Part shown: positions 7,138 to 15,990 of the stretch, one piece after another
How positions within the stretch are numbered: position 1 is the stretch's first letter
Layout: every line of letters begins with the position of its first letter
Assembly: GCF_000622225.1 (NCBI RefSeq)
Contig: NZ_JHWD01000002.1
Location: 1-64,000, forward strand
DNA length: 64,000 nucleotides
Source of the DNA: Roseomonas mucosa ATCC BAA-692
GTDB taxonomy: Bacteria > Pseudomonadota > Alphaproteobacteria > Acetobacterales > Acetobacteraceae
Reading direction: 5' to 3'
Made by a program: the position numbers and the translations under genes
Notes under the pieces: generated by a model
What the model was told of the DNA's origin: nothing
Seen by the model: only the letters and a program-made list of their open reading frames with translations
Database searches by the model: none

Positions 7138-7698
7138 TCAGGCCGCCTTGCGCGGCGCCGCCTGTTCCACCGCCCGCACCACGGCATCACAGAAGGCCGG
7201 CAGGTCCTTGGGATTGCGGGAGGTGATGAAGTTGCCGTCCACCACGCAGGTCTCGTCCACCCATTCCGCCCCGGCGTTGCGGAGGTCGGTCTTCAGCGAG
7301 GGGTAGGAGGTCATCTTCCGTCCCTTCACCGCCCCGGCTTCCACCAACATCCAGGGGCCGTGGCAGATCGCCGCCACCGGCTTGCCGGAATGCGCGAAGC
7401 CCTTCACGAAAGCCACCGCCGACTCATCCTGGCGCAGCTTGTCGGGGTTGGTGGTGCCGCCGGGCAGGACCAGCACGTCGAACGCCTCGGGCTTCGCCGC
7501 CGAAACCTCCAGGTCCACCCTGATCTTCTCGGAGGGCTTCACGTCCTCGTCCATGGCCTGGATCTCGCCGGACTTCAGGGACAGCACCACGACCTCGGCC
7601 CCGGCGTCGCGGAGCGCCTTCATCGGCTCCGTCAGCTCCACCCGCTCGACGCCGTCCGTCGCCAGGATGGCCACCTTGCGGTTCTTCGCGTCTGCCAT
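7138..7698 (-). CDS. DJ-1/PfpI family protein (type 1 glutamine amidotransferase fold)
   Basis: The 186-residue protein matches PfpI/YhbO-type DJ-1 proteins. VLVLPGGTTNPDKLR is followed by the nucleophile elbow AAICHGPWML with Cys112 and His113, and ends with the SRNPKDLPAFC segment. Characterised members act as protein or methylglyoxal deglycases, stress chaperones or proteases; which applies here cannot be told. ATG 7698 follows a good Shine-Dalgarno (GAGGAG, 7 nt upstream), which decides the start over in-frame codons further up. Confidence 0.88.
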   Translation of the reverse strand: MADAKNRKVAILATDGVERVELTEPMKALRDAGAEVVVLSLKSGEIQAMDEDVKPSEKIRVDLEVSAAKPEAFDVLVLPGGTTNPDKLRQDESAVAFVKGFAHSGKPVAAICHGPWMLVEAGAVKGRKMTSYPSLKTDLRNAGAEWVDETCVVDGNFITSRNPKDLPAFCDAVVRAVEQAAPRKAA

Positions 7699-7844
7699 GG
7701 GAATACTCCTCGTCATTCCGTTGAACCGGGGGGGTGCACGGCATGTTGAGCGCCACGCTCCGCCTGGCCGGAAAAACGAACGGCAGGGCCAAGGGTTGTG
7801 CCCCCGGCCATGCCCGATCCCCATGTCCGATCCCCAGCCTGGCC

Positions 7845-9902
7845 TCAGCCGGTGCGGGCCCGCAGCGCCTGGACGCCCTTCTGCCAGGCGGCCCAGGCCG
7901 CGTCCGCCGCCTGTCCGGTACGCTCGGCCTCCTGCGAGGCGCGGTTCAGCTGGGCCCGCGCCTGTTCCCGGGCCTGGCCGCTGCGGTCTTCCGCCGCGGC
8001 GCGGGCGCGGACCAGGGCGGCATCGGCCAGCCCGGCCTCCCGCGCCGCCGCCTGGAACACGCCCAGCAGGCGGCGCTGTTCCGCCAGGGCCTCCACCAGC
8101 CCGGCGAGCTCCGCCCGGCCGCCGGCGGCCTCGGGCAGGTCGGCCAGCACCTCGCGCAGGCGCTCCAGCGCCCCCGGCCCGTTCAGCGGTCCGCCGGGCA
8201 GGCGCGAGAGGTCGGCGTTCAGGTCCAGGCCGCGCCAGGGCAGCAGCGCGGGGTCGCCGAGGCCGGGGTCCCAGAGCGGGATGGGCTGGTGCCCGGGCTG
8301 GCGGAAGGCGAGGCGCAGGGTGGCCGCGTTTCCGTCCAGCACCGTCTCGTGGCGCAGGCTGTCGCCACCCACCGGGGCGGCCTCGAAGACCGGCTCCATT
8401 TCCGGCCGCCGCTTCAGGTCGATCAGCATCCGGCCCTTCGCGCCATGCGGGTCGATGGCGAAGGCCACTTCCTCGATCCGGTCGAAGTCACGGATCACCC
8501 GGTTGCGCTCGAAGCGGATGCCGGTGGAACGCTCGGTCCGGCTGATGCGGCTGGAGAGCTGCACGTCGCGGTCGCGCCCGAAGGCGATCACCCGGCTTTC
8601 CCCCGGCGGCAGGGTGGCGAGCTGGGCATCGCCGAGGAAGCTGCCCGCCTCCGGACCGGTCGCGCCATAGACCGTGGCCAGCCCGGCCGGCAGGGTGCGG
8701 CCGGTGTCGTTGCGCAGGCGCAGCGCCGCCAGCGGGAAGCGGGCACCGGCGTCCTGCACCCACCAGACCCGTTCCGCCGGGATTCCCGCATCCAGGAAGG
8801 GGATGTTCGCCGTTTCCCCGCCGCGCAGGCTGAGCGGCTCCGGCAGGGTGAAGGCGATCCGGCCCGGGGCGAGCTCCGCCGTGGCCTCGGCCGCGGGAGG
8901 CGCCATGGAGGCGGGCGCCGCGGCCTCGGCGGCATCGGCCCCCATGCGATAGGCCGGGCGCGCGGCCAGGGAGCCGATCGCGGCCCCGGCTGGGGGTGCC
9001 GGCGGCGCGGGCGGGGCCGGGCGGGCGCCGGTATCGGGGTCCACCAGCACCGGCGCGGCATGCGCCACGGGGATCTCCGGCCGCTCCACCAGGATGGGGT
9101 CGTAGAGGTTCTGGCGATAGGACGCGGCCTCTCCCGAGAGCAGGGTCAGCCTCACCCCCTCCCAGTCGGCGCCGGAAAGGTTCTCCACCACCGCCCAGCC
9201 CTGCAGCCGGGCCTTCGCGGCATCGCCGGCGGTCCCGGCGGCCGGCGCCTCGATGCGCCAGGAGGGCTTCCAGAGCGGCGCCCCGGCGACATAGCGCAGC
9301 GTCACCTCCCGCGCCCGGTCGGCCTGGAGCGCGATCTCGACCTGCCGCTCCTGCCCTGTCCCCGCCGCGGCCAGGGCCTCGGCGGCGCGGCGGATGCGGG
9401 CGGCCAGGGCGGTGTCGCGCAGCGTGACCTCCACCCCCTCCCCGACCGTGGCGCCGGCGATGCCCTTCTCCGTCACCAGGGAGACGTGCAGGCCCTTTTC
9501 GTCCTCGCTCGCCCCGGCGAGGCGGCCGGCGAGCTCGCCCACCGTGACCTCCTGCCCGCGCAGGGCGTTCAGCAGCGCCGCGCGCCCGGCGAAATCCTCA
9601 GGCCGCAGCGGCAGGCCGCGCAGCGCCGCCTCCGCCAGGTCGCGCGCCGGCAGGCGGATGCCCAGGACGCGCCCGGCCGGGTCGGAGACGGCGAGGCTCT
9701 TGAGCAGGTCGTCGACGGAATCGACCGGGACGCGGAAGGAAACCCCCTCCCCGGCCTCCAGCCGCCCGGTGCGCTCGTATTGCGCGATCCCGGCGGAGGA
9801 CAGCGTCACGGCGCGGACCGGCAGTTCCGCCGCCCCGGCACGTCCCGCCGCCGCCAGGGCGAGCAGCGAGCAGGACAGGAGCAGCGGCAGTTTCCGTGGC
9901 AT
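7845..9902 (-). CDS. DUF4139 domain protein, exported
   Basis: This 685-residue protein carries a signal peptide (about 1-24, ending AGAA before ELP) and an N-terminal beta domain beginning AVTLSSAGIAQYERTGRL. The DUF4139 core follows: YVAGAPLWKPSWRI, WAVVENLSGADWEGVRLTLLSGE and the NLYDPILV segment. A Pro/Ala-rich linker at roughly residues 290-345 separates two halves, and a long helical tail (EALAEQRRLLGVFQAAAREAGL) looks coiled-coil. Eukaryotic and bacterial relatives are annotated as mucoidy-inhibitor-like, but function is unproven. It is probably periplasmic. Confidence 0.8.
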   Translation of the reverse strand: MPRKLPLLLSCSLLALAAAGRAGAAELPVRAVTLSSAGIAQYERTGRLEAGEGVSFRVPVDSVDDLLKSLAVSDPAGRVLGIRLPARDLAEAALRGLPLRPEDFAGRAALLNALRGQEVTVGELAGRLAGASEDEKGLHVSLVTEKGIAGATVGEGVEVTLRDTALAARIRRAAEALAAAGTGQERQVEIALQADRAREVTLRYVAGAPLWKPSWRIEAPAAGTAGDAAKARLQGWAVVENLSGADWEGVRLTLLSGEAASYRQNLYDPILVERPEIPVAHAAPVLVDPDTGARPAPPAPPAPPAGAAIGSLAARPAYRMGADAAEAAAPASMAPPAAEATAELAPGRIAFTLPEPLSLRGGETANIPFLDAGIPAERVWWVQDAGARFPLAALRLRNDTGRTLPAGLATVYGATGPEAGSFLGDAQLATLPPGESRVIAFGRDRDVQLSSRISRTERSTGIRFERNRVIRDFDRIEEVAFAIDPHGAKGRMLIDLKRRPEMEPVFEAAPVGGDSLRHETVLDGNAATLRLAFRQPGHQPIPLWDPGLGDPALLPWRGLDLNADLSRLPGGPLNGPGALERLREVLADLPEAAGGRAELAGLVEALAEQRRLLGVFQAAAREAGLADAALVRARAAAEDRSGQAREQARAQLNRASQEAERTGQAADAAWAAWQKGVQALRARTG

Positions 9903-9959
9903 GGGCGGCCTTCCTCGAAAGTCACTTTCGGGGAGGCTTAGACGTCATCCCCCGGGCCG

Positions 9960-10019
9960 CACAGACTTGAAGAATGGCGCCGCGCTTCCCTGGCACAGAC
10001 TTGAAGGACGGCGCCGCGC
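9960..10019. repeat. two 26-bp direct repeats with 34-bp period
   Basis: The block beginning CACAGACTTGAAG and ending GGCGCCGCGC occurs at 9960-9985 and again at 9994-10019, with two mismatches. It lies in the short gap between the DUF4139 start and the stop of the small gene at 10031. As the gap is upstream of a minus-strand gene, the copies could flank or form part of its promoter region. Confidence 0.8.
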
Positions 10020-10030
10020 CTTTCGCCGTG

Positions 10031-10273
10031 TCAGAGATGCGGGCCGGGGCGCGACGGCAGGTGCAGCAGGCGGGCCGCCAGGTCCGCGAAGCGCGAATCC
10101 CGGGCCGAGGCCTCCTTCAGGCGGGCCAGCAGCAGGTTGCGGAAGGCCGGCTCGAAGCGGGCCGAGACCTCGGCCAGCCGTGCCCGCATGAAGCGGGCGC
10201 GCAGCATCGCCTGGTCTTCCAGCAGCCGGGACCGGGCGGCGGCGGCCGGCGGAAGTTTCGCTGGGCTCCTCAT
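10031..10273 (-). CDS. small basic helical protein of unknown function (80 aa)
   Basis: Starting at ATG 10273 the frame encodes 80 residues, rich in Arg, Ala and Leu, with long predicted helices (SRLLEDQAMLRARFMRARL and RNLLLARLKEA). No signal peptide or known motif is visible. Codon use matches the backbone. It follows the Tet-like transporter on the same strand with about 70 bp between, so co-transcription is possible. An upstream in-frame start would give 96 residues but adds a Pro/Arg-rich leader. Confidence 0.5.
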   Translation of the reverse strand: MRSPAKLPPAAAARSRLLEDQAMLRARFMRARLAEVSARFEPAFRNLLLARLKEASARDSRFADLAARLLHLPSRPGPHL

Positions 10274-10342
10274 GGCGCTTTCCTGCCGGGCGGCGCGGCC
10301 GGGGGCAAGGGGGGCTGCCAACTCCCGGCCCCCGTCCGAGCC

Positions 10343-11578
10343 TCAGGGCGCCGCGAGGGCAGGGCGCCGGCCGAGCCGCCAGCCGAGCAGCGCCGCCGCC
10401 AGCAGCAGCAGGGCGGCGATCAGGAAGGACAGGCCGGGCCAGGGCAGTGCCGAGCCTTCTTCCACCGTGGCGGCGTAGATGCCCCCGAAGAAGAGCGGCG
10501 CCACGATCCCGGCGATGCTGACCACGCTCATCACCGCGCCCTGGAGCTGCCCCTGCTGCGACTCCGAGACCTGCCGGGTCATCAGCGATTGCAGGGTCGG
10601 CATGGCCAGGGCCCAGAAGGCGTTGGGCAGCAGGGTCAGGGCGAAGAGCGTGCCCGTGGGGGCGAGCCCCATGCCCGCCACGCCCACCGTGCCGCAGAAC
10701 AGGCCGATCACCATGGTCCTGTGGTCGCCGAGGCGGCGGACCACCGGCCCCACCACCAGCCCCTGCACCACCATGTCCAGCGCGCCGACCGCGGCCAGCA
10801 GCAGCCCGACCTGCCAGGGACCCCAGCCGTAGCGTTCCCCGGCATAGAGCACGAAGACCGCCAGGAAGACGGTGTGCCCGAAATGCAGGAGGAAGGTGAC
10901 GCAGGCGAGGCCCGTGAGCTCCGCCTTCGAGCGCAGCAGGCGCAGCGCCCCGAAGGGGTTGGCGCGGCGCCAGGAGAAGGCCATGCGCCGCTCCGGCGGC
11001 AGGGATTCCGGCAGGACCAGCAGGCCGTAGAGGAAGGCGACGCCGCTCAGGCCCCCCGCCACCCAGAAGGGCATGCGCGGCGAGATGTCGCCCAGCACCC
11101 CGCCCAGCAGCGGCCCGGCGACGAAGCCGGCGCTGAAGGCGCTGCCGATCAGGCCATAGGCGCGGGCCCGCCCTTCCGGCGCGGTGACGTCGGCCATGTA
11201 GGCATAGACGGTGGTGAAGCTGGCCGAGGTGACCCCCGCGATGAGCCGGCCGAGCGCCAGCCACCAGAGGCTGGGCGCCAGGGCCATCAGCACGTAGTCC
11301 GCCGCCAGCCCGGCCGCCGAGACCAGGATGGTGGGCCGCCGCCCGTAGCGGTCGGAGAGCGAGCCGATCAGCGGCGAGGCCAGGAACTGCATCCCCGCCC
11401 AGAGCGTGACGAAGAGCCCGTTGACGATCCCGGCCCGGGCATTGGAGCCGGAGAACTCCTCGATCAGCACCGGCAGGACGGGGATGACGATGCCCATCGC
11501 CATGATGTCGAGCATGGCGGTGACGAGAATGAAGCCGGTCGCGGCCTTGCGGCGCCCGGCGGAGAGAGTGACCTGCAT
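10343..11578 (-). CDS. Tet-like MFS drug:proton antiporter
   Basis: The 411-residue protein has twelve hydrophobic segments and the MFS motif A between helices 2 and 3 (GSLSDRYGRRP). The N-terminal LDIMAMGIVIPVLPVLIEEF and the motif-C-like GFVAGPLLGGVLG place it with the TCR/TetA-type 12-helix exporters (DHA1 family). These exchange a drug-cation complex or other small molecules for protons at the inner membrane. Sequence alone does not show tetracycline as substrate, and no TetR regulator is adjacent, which argues against a classic tet determinant. Confidence 0.85.
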   Translation of the reverse strand: MQVTLSAGRRKAATGFILVTAMLDIMAMGIVIPVLPVLIEEFSGSNARAGIVNGLFVTLWAGMQFLASPLIGSLSDRYGRRPTILVSAAGLAADYVLMALAPSLWWLALGRLIAGVTSASFTTVYAYMADVTAPEGRARAYGLIGSAFSAGFVAGPLLGGVLGDISPRMPFWVAGGLSGVAFLYGLLVLPESLPPERRMAFSWRRANPFGALRLLRSKAELTGLACVTFLLHFGHTVFLAVFVLYAGERYGWGPWQVGLLLAAVGALDMVVQGLVVGPVVRRLGDHRTMVIGLFCGTVGVAGMGLAPTGTLFALTLLPNAFWALAMPTLQSLMTRQVSESQQGQLQGAVMSVVSIAGIVAPLFFGGIYAATVEEGSALPWPGLSFLIAALLLLAAALLGWRLGRRPALAAP

Positions 11579-11940
11579 GGCATGTCCTGTATGGCCGCCG
11601 GCGCATGGCGGCGCGGGCGACGACCCTGGCGGGAAAGGTCGGAGCCGGCCGGCCCGGGCCGGATTCGGCGCGGGCGGGACCGGCGGGGACTGGTCAGGCG
11701 GAGGGCCTGATCCGGCGGAAAGGATTCATCGGGGATGACCGGGAAGGGATCATGCGGGGCGGCGATGCCGTGATCGGCATGGCCGGGGGAGCTGCCGAAG
11801 CGCTCCGATCAGCGGGTTTCCGCGATCTCCGACATGAACCGTTCCTCCTGAGGCCGCGGCGGGACCGTCGCGGCGGGGCGATGCCTAGGACGGCGTGGGA
11901 AGGCCTGTCAACGGAAAGATCGGTGGCGGCCCGCCATGGG
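11579..11940. other. intergenic region with a strong ribosome site before an 8-codon frame
   Basis: No gene of ordinary size is seen. On the minus strand a strong Shine-Dalgarno (AGGAGGA) precedes ATG 11835, opening a frame of only eight codons (MSEIAETR, stop at 11809). It lies about 230 bp upstream of the transporter start and could be a leader peptide or chance. Confidence 0.45.
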
Positions 11941-13035
11941 TCAGAGCGTGCCGGGCTCCGCCGCCGGGCGCGCGGCCGGCACGGGCGCGGCGCCCAGGGC
12001 GGGCAGGACCGCCTCGGCCAGCAGCGCGTGCAGGGCCCCGGTATGGGCCCTGTCGCGCGGCCCGCTGGATTCCGAGGTCATCACCACGGTCGCGGCGAGT
12101 TCCGGCAGCACGAAGAGAAACTGGCCGCCATAGCCCCAGGCGAAGAGGTTGCGCGACGGACCGGCCTGCCCGATCCACCAGCCGAGGCCGTAGAGCTGGC
12201 CGCTCCAGGGCGAACGGGTGCGGGGTGTCCAGGAATCCGCGATCCATTCTGCCGGCAGCACGCGCCGCCCCTGCCACTGGCCGTCCAGCCGCAGCATCTC
12301 CCCGATCCGCAGCAGCGCGCGTGGCGAGAGGAGCATGTCGTTGCCGCCGAAATAGATGCCCTGCGGATCGCGTGGCCAGGGCGGGATGGCGATGTCCAGC
12401 GGCCCGCCCAGCCAGTCCCGCGCGAGGTCGAGCGTGGAACGTCCCGAGGCGCGGGTGAGGACCGCCGAGAGCAGATGCGTGTCGCCGGTGGAATAGCGCA
12501 TCGCTCCGCCCGGCTCTTCCTCGAAGGGGCGCGAGAGGATGTGGCGCACCCAGTTCCGGCTGCTGGCGAAGGCGCCGTAATTCTCGCCCGAGGTGCGCTC
12601 CAGCCCCGCGCGCATGGAGAGCAGGTGCTCCAAGGTGATGTCGCGCACGCGCGGATCGGCCTCCGCCGGCACGAGGCCGCCGAGCACCGGCGCCACCGGC
12701 TGGTCCAGCCCGCGCAGCACGCCGCGCGCGAGGGCGGCGCCGACCAGCAGCGACAGGACCGACTTGGAGACGGATTTCACGTTCACCGGACGGTCCGGGC
12801 CGGGTCCGCGGAGGCCTTCCTCCAGCAGGGTCCGGCCTTCCTGCGCCACGATCAGCGTGTGCAGCTTCGGCACGGCGCCCGCGGCCTGGCGCAGCGCCTC
12901 CAGGGCGGCGGCAGGGCGCGGGGCCAGACCTTGGGCCAGGCCCGGACGCGGCAGGAAGGGCGCCAAGCCGAGCGCCAGCGGGACGCTCAGGAGCGGCGGC
13001 CCCAGCATGGCGCGTCGCGACAGGAGGATCGGCAT
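11941..13035 (-). CDS. serine hydrolase of the class C beta-lactamase fold
   Basis: The 364-residue protein is exported (SRRAMLG at residues 6-12 suggests a Tat-type leader ending near PGLAQ). It contains the SxxK nucleophile motif Ser88-Val-Ser-Lys91 in NVKSVSKSVLSLL. The YSTGDTHLLSAVL segment fits the Tyr-containing second motif. Family members include esterases, 6-aminohexanoate-oligomer hydrolases and penicillin-binding-like proteins; the sequence does not separate these. The neighbouring divergent gene encodes a peptide-type binding protein, but no functional link is evident. Confidence 0.8.
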   Translation of the reverse strand: MPILLSRRAMLGPPLLSVPLALGLAPFLPRPGLAQGLAPRPAAALEALRQAAGAVPKLHTLIVAQEGRTLLEEGLRGPGPDRPVNVKSVSKSVLSLLVGAALARGVLRGLDQPVAPVLGGLVPAEADPRVRDITLEHLLSMRAGLERTSGENYGAFASSRNWVRHILSRPFEEEPGGAMRYSTGDTHLLSAVLTRASGRSTLDLARDWLGGPLDIAIPPWPRDPQGIYFGGNDMLLSPRALLRIGEMLRLDGQWQGRRVLPAEWIADSWTPRTRSPWSGQLYGLGWWIGQAGPSRNLFAWGYGGQFLFVLPELAATVVMTSESSGPRDRAHTGALHALLAEAVLPALGAAPVPAARPAAEPGTL

Positions 13036-13198
13036 GGGCGTGACGTGGTCCCGGCATGATGAAGGTCAATGGCCCCGCTGGGAGGGGCCGGCCCCTTGCC
13101 CCGATCTCCCGGCGCGTGCTTTCTGTGCCGCCAGAAGCGGCGAAGCCGCCATGCCAGTCCCGGGCCCGATCCATTCCTGCGGTGGAGCTTCCCGAACC

Positions 13199-14785
13199 AT
13201 GTACCGACGCACCCTGCTGGCCGGGGCCGCGGCCGCCGTTGTCATGCCGCGCCCGTCGCTGGCGCAATCCGCCGGCTCCCGTGTCCTGACCTACGTGCCG
13301 CAGGCGGATCTGACGGTGATCGATCCGGTGGTGACCACCGCCTATATCACCCGCACGCATGGGCTGATGATCTGGGACCAGCTCTACGGCCTGGATTCGC
13401 AGCTCCGGCCCCAGCCGCAGATGGTCGAGGGCCACACCGTCGGGAACGATGGCAAGCTCTGGACCTTCCGCCTGCGCGAGGGGCTGAAGTTCCATGACGG
13501 CGAGCCGGTGCGCGGGCGCGACTGCATCGCCTCGATCCGCCGCTGGGCGCAGCGGGATTCGCTGGGCGGCGCGCTGATGGCCCGCACCGAGGAGATGAGC
13601 GCGCCCGACGACCGCAGCTTCGTGATCCGCCTCAAGCGTCCCTTCGGCGCGATGCTGGACACGCTGGCCAAGGTCGGCCCGCCCGCGCTGCTGATCATGC
13701 CCGAGCGCCTGGCGCAGACGGACCCGGCGGTGCAGATCAAGGAGGTGATCGGCTCCGGCCCCTTCCGCTGGAAGGCCGACGAGCGCGTGGTCGGCGCCCG
13801 CGTGGTCTATGAGAAGAACAAGGACTACGTGCCGCGCGGGGACGGCACGGTGGAATGGGGCGCCGGGCCGAAGATCGTGAACTTCGACCGCGTCGAGTGG
13901 AACGTGATGCCCGACCCCGGCACCGCCACCGCCGCGCTGCAGAACGCCGAGGTGGACTGGTGGGAGAACCCGCCGAACGACCTGCTGCCGATCCTGGAGG
14001 GCAATCGCGGCATCCGGACGGAGGTCGCCACGCCGCTTGGCACGCTGGGCACCGGCTGCTTCAACCATCTCTTCCCGCCCTTCGACAAGGCAGCGGTCCG
14101 CCGCGTCGTCCTGCGCGCCATGTCGCAGGAGGATTTCATGACCGCCGCCGCGGGCACCGACACGTCGCTGTGGAAGGCGGGGATCGGCATCTTCACTCCG
14201 GGCTCGCCGATGGCCAACGACACCGACCTGTCGGTGATCACCGGCAAGCGGGACATGGCGGCGCTGAAGCGCGAGCTGGCCGAGGCGGGCTACAAGGGCG
14301 AGCGCGTGGTGCTGATGGCGCCGAGCGACAACCCCGTCCTCGCCGCGCTGGGCGAGGTCTGCAACGACCTGCTGCGCCGCCTCGGGATGAATGTGGACTA
14401 TGTCGTTTCCGACTGGGGCACGCTGGTGCAGCGCCGTGCCAGCAAGGATTCCCCCGAGAAGGGCGGCTGGAGCATGTTCAACACCACCTGGGCCGGACTC
14501 GACATGGTGAACCCGGTGGTGACGCAGGTGCTCCGCTGCGGCGGCAGCAGGAGCGGCTTCTTCGGCTGGCCGGACATCCCGGAGATCGAGCGGCTGAAGG
14601 AGGCCTGGCTCGACGCGCCGGACCTGGAGACCCAGAAGAGGATCGCGGGCGACATCCAGCGCGTGGCCTTCCAGGAGGTGCCGTTCCTGCCCACCGGCCA
14701 GTATCTCTACAAGACCGCCTATCGCAGCAATCTCCGCGACGTGCCGAAGGGGCTCTTCGTCTTCTGGGGCATCAAGCGCGCCTGA
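13199..14785 (+). CDS. peptide/nickel-type ABC transporter substrate-binding protein
   Basis: The 528-residue protein starts MYRRTLLAG, a twin-arginine-like leader cleaved after about SLAQ, and continues with an SBP_bac_5 (family 5) fold. TYVPQADLTVIDPV, the LWTFRLREGLKFHDGEPV signature and SGPFRWK are typical. It would bind peptides or other small organic molecules in the periplasm for a DppBCDF-type importer. The next gene, 16 bp downstream on the same strand, is an M20 amidohydrolase, suggesting the ligand is an N-acyl amino acid or peptide later hydrolysed (inference). No permease genes are adjacent. Confidence 0.88.
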   Translation: MYRRTLLAGAAAAVVMPRPSLAQSAGSRVLTYVPQADLTVIDPVVTTAYITRTHGLMIWDQLYGLDSQLRPQPQMVEGHTVGNDGKLWTFRLREGLKFHDGEPVRGRDCIASIRRWAQRDSLGGALMARTEEMSAPDDRSFVIRLKRPFGAMLDTLAKVGPPALLIMPERLAQTDPAVQIKEVIGSGPFRWKADERVVGARVVYEKNKDYVPRGDGTVEWGAGPKIVNFDRVEWNVMPDPGTATAALQNAEVDWWENPPNDLLPILEGNRGIRTEVATPLGTLGTGCFNHLFPPFDKAAVRRVVLRAMSQEDFMTAAAGTDTSLWKAGIGIFTPGSPMANDTDLSVITGKRDMAALKRELAEAGYKGERVVLMAPSDNPVLAALGEVCNDLLRRLGMNVDYVVSDWGTLVQRRASKDSPEKGGWSMFNTTWAGLDMVNPVVTQVLRCGGSRSGFFGWPDIPEIERLKEAWLDAPDLETQKRIAGDIQRVAFQEVPFLPTGQYLYKTAYRSNLRDVPKGLFVFWGIKRA

Positions 14786-14801
14786 AACCGGAAAAGACAC
14801 G

Positions 14802-15974
14802 ATGACCGCGTTCGAGAGAATCAAGGCCTACCAGCCCGAGCTGGAGGCAATTCGCCATGACCTGCACATGCATCCCGAGCTGGGGCTGGAGGAGCACCGC
14901 ACCGCCGACATCGTGGCGCGGAAGCTGGAGGAATGGGGGATCGAGGTGCATCGCGGCGTCGGCGTGACCGGCGTCGTCGGCGTGCTGCGTTCCGGCAACG
15001 GCGCGCAGTCGATCGGCCTGCGCGCCGACATGGACGCGCTGCCGATGCAGGAGATGACGGACCTGCCCTATGCCTCCACCGTGCCGGGGAAGATGCATGC
15101 CTGCGGCCATGACGGGCATACCACGATGCTGCTGGGCGCGGCGCGGTATCTGGCCGAGACGCGGAACTTCAACGGCACGGTGAACTTCATCTTCCAGCCG
15201 GGCGAGGAAGGCTGCGGCGGCGCGCTGGCGATGCTGGAGGACAAGCTGTTCGAGCGTTTCCCCTGCGACCGCATCTTCGGCATGCACAACCACACCGGCA
15301 TGGCGGTCGGCACCTTCGCGGTGCGCAACGGCCCGGCCATGGCGGGCGGCGCCTTCTTCGACATCACCATCGGCGGCAAGGGCTCGCATGGCGCGCGGCC
15401 GGAGGGCAGCATCGACCCGGTGCTGACGGCCTGCCACATCGCGACCGCGCTGCAGTCCATTGTCTCGCGCAACCTATCGCCGCGCGAGCAGGCGGTGGTG
15501 AGCGTGACCAAGGTGCAGGGGGGCGACGCCTACAACGTCATCCCGCAGACCGCCACGATCTCCGGCACGGCGCGCTTCTTCTCGCGCGAGGTGGGCCAGC
15601 AGATCGAGGAGGCGATGCGCCGGCTGTCCGACGGCATCGCCACAGGCTTCGGCGCCACGGCGAGCGTGGAGTGGCGGCTGATCTTCGCCCCCACGGTCAA
15701 CACGGCGGAGCATGTGGACAGCGTGATCGCGGCCGCGAAGGACCTGGTCGGCGAGGAGAAGCTGACCGTGGGCAAGCCGCCGGTGATGGGGTCGGAGGAC
15801 TTCTCCTTCATGCTGGAGAAGGTGCCGGGCGCCTATCTGAACGTGGGCAACGGCGAGGAAGGCTTCTCGCCGCACCACCCGGGCTACAGGTTCGACGACG
15901 CCTCGATCCCCTATGGCTCCGCCATGTATGCGCGGCTGGTGGAGATGGGGATGCCGAAGGGCGTGGAGGGCTGA
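14802..15974 (+). CDS. M20 family amidohydrolase (hippurate hydrolase-like)
   Basis: The 390-residue protein matches M20D amidohydrolases, which split N-acyl amino acids such as hippurate or N-acetyl amino acids. Visible metal-site motifs are RADMDALPM, HACGHDGHTTMLL, IFQPGEEG and GMHNHTGM. GSHGARPEGSIDPV marks the dimerisation (lid) domain, and PVMGSEDFSFMLEKVPG closes the site near the C-terminus. It lies 16 bp after the binding-protein gene and is probably co-transcribed with it, consistent with uptake then cytosolic hydrolysis of an acylated amino acid. Confidence 0.9.
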   Translation: MTAFERIKAYQPELEAIRHDLHMHPELGLEEHRTADIVARKLEEWGIEVHRGVGVTGVVGVLRSGNGAQSIGLRADMDALPMQEMTDLPYASTVPGKMHACGHDGHTTMLLGAARYLAETRNFNGTVNFIFQPGEEGCGGALAMLEDKLFERFPCDRIFGMHNHTGMAVGTFAVRNGPAMAGGAFFDITIGGKGSHGARPEGSIDPVLTACHIATALQSIVSRNLSPREQAVVSVTKVQGGDAYNVIPQTATISGTARFFSREVGQQIEEAMRRLSDGIATGFGATASVEWRLIFAPTVNTAEHVDSVIAAAKDLVGEEKLTVGKPPVMGSEDFSFMLEKVPGAYLNVGNGEEGFSPHHPGYRFDDASIPYGSAMYARLVEMGMPKGVEG

Positions 15975-15990
15975 GGCGCGGGCGGGAGGC

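Noticed and set aside
10343-11578. MFS gene as a true tetracycline-resistance determinant
   Set aside because: There is no adjacent TetR gene, and codon use is that of the backbone, so a general Tet-like exporter is the safer call.
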